The translations under genes and the position numbers were made by a program. Shown piece after piece: positions 63,536 to 64,000 of a stretch of DNA of 64,000 nucleotides. This stretch comes from an uncultured Nioella sp. (GTDB taxonomy: Bacteria > Pseudomonadota > Alphaproteobacteria > Rhodobacterales > Rhodobacteraceae), in assembly GCA_947498125.1 (NCBI GenBank), contig CANMJH010000001.1, forward strand, positions 496,001 through 560,000. Reading direction: 5' to 3'. Numbering within the stretch: the first letter of the stretch is position 1; the number at the start of each line of letters is the position of its first letter. The notes under the pieces were generated by a model that saw only the letters and a program-made list of their open reading frames with translations, made no database searches and was not told the DNA's origin.

Positions 63536-64000
63536 ATGGCTTTTGAACTTCCTGATCTTCCCTATGCTCATGACGCGCTTGCCGATAAGGGCATGTCCGC
63601 CGAGACCTTGGAATTCCACCACGACCTGCACCACAACGCCTATGTCACCAACGGCAATGCTGCGATTGCGGGCACCGAGTGGGAGGGCAAGACCCTCGAA
63701 GAGATCATCGTCGGCACCTATAACGCCGATGCGGTTGCGCAAAACGGCATCTTCAACAACATCAGCCAGCTGTGGAACCACAACCAGTTCTGGGAAATGA
63801 TGGGCCCGGGTGCAAACGCGATGCCGTCCGAGCTGGAAGCGGCTTTGACCGAGAACTTCGGGTCGGTTGATGAGTTCAAATCGCAGTTCTCCGCCGCAGG
63901 GGCCGGTCAGTTCGGCTCTGGCTGGGCATGGCTTGTGAAAAACGCAGACGGCTCGCTGGCTGTGACCAAAACCGAGAACGGCGTGAACCCGCTTTGCTTT
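63536..64000 (+). CDS. sodB: superoxide dismutase (Fe/Mn type), 3' end beyond window
   Basis: The first 155 codons of a Fe/Mn superoxide dismutase that disproportionates superoxide. Ligand regions visible: FHHDLHHNAYV (first His), SQLWNHNQFWEMM (second His), and FGSGWAWLVKN. The metal-ligand Asp and third His lie past the edge. ATG 63536 follows GAGG. The residue pattern suits the Fe-type; Mn use cannot be excluded. Placed after the H2O2-producing sarcosine oxidase operon, though behind its own likely promoter. Confidence 0.96.
   Translation, partial: MAFELPDLPYAHDALADKGMSAETLEFHHDLHHNAYVTNGNAAIAGTEWEGKTLEEIIVGTYNADAVAQNGIFNNISQLWNHNQFWEMMGPGANAMPSELEAALTENFGSVDEFKSQFSAAGAGQFGSGWAWLVKNADGSLAVTKTENGVNPLCF

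Overview
The window comes from a marine alphaproteobacterium of the Roseobacter group (Rhodobacteraceae). This rests on gene content and control signals: a CckA hybrid kinase, a heterotetrameric sarcosine oxidase (soxBDAG), a Sinorhizobium-type alpha-glucoside operon (aglEFGAK), a LexA box of the alphaproteobacterial GTTC-N7-GTTC type before recA, an Irr/ICE-like box before an iscR-suf operon, and an IscR without cluster cysteines. All sequence reads as chromosomal core and near-core DNA; I see no insertion sequence, integrase, phage block or CRISPR array.

Layout. 1-6070 (minus): a corrinoid/folate one-carbon cluster: small 'virulence factor' protein, MetF-like reductase, pterin-dependent methyltransferase, membrane protein, RACo-like corrinoid activase, then a truncated DUF2235 hydrolase. 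6370-13574 (plus): Ppx/GppA, RlmE, GuaB, RsmB-like methyltransferase and CckA, with a convergent sulfotransferase-like gene. 14262-18541: LexA-controlled recA, a terminator, alaS and a DUF1330 gene. 18559-21885: an Lrp regulator, a DUF6356 protein, a class-II glutamine amidotransferase, membrane and hypothetical proteins and a hydrolase. 21936-30847: the iscR-desulfurase-sufB-sufC-sufD-sufS operon, which also holds a 62-residue membrane protein, an FkbM methyltransferase and two tandem YIP1-like membrane proteins. 31000-33481: tRNA-Arg(CCG), a DEAD-box helicase and tRNA-Ser(GGA). 33555-43466: a divergent sugar locus, with glk, a GH1 glucosidase and a LacI regulator on the minus strand and aglEFGAK on the plus strand, sharing two AAAGCGCTTT operators. 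43560-48711: envelope genes (YcbK-like, L,D-transpeptidase, lpxD with a dedicated ACP and ketosynthase). 48768-51455: IalB, an intergenic region with a small-RNA candidate, and a HerA-like ATPase. 51714-56908: cytochrome c maturation (ccmF, ccmH, ccmI) mixed with a PaaG-like hydratase, DUF1289 and ruvX. 57106-62685: soxBDAG, interrupted by two opposite-strand small membrane-protein genes. 62727-end: a membrane protein of unknown function and the start of a Fe/Mn superoxide dismutase gene.

How the parts fit. The two ends both handle folate-bound one-carbon units: sarcosine oxidase makes 5,10-methylene-THF and H2O2, while the left cluster looks able to pass methyl groups between a corrinoid protein and THF. 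The corrinoid protein and its substrate methyltransferase are not here. The agl locus imports alpha-glucosides, hydrolyses them inside the cell and phosphorylates the glucose.

Most unusual: the accessory membrane and methyltransferase genes inside the suf operon; an ICE-like box over a predicted -10 before a cysteine-poor iscR; the Arg/Gly-rich tails on both corrinoid-pathway enzymes and a perfect 18-bp palindrome before that cluster; a compact small-RNA candidate near 49605-49525; an SD-occluding hairpin before lpxD; a 23-bp tandem duplication that rewrites the SoxG C-terminus; and the antisense small-protein pair in the sox operon.
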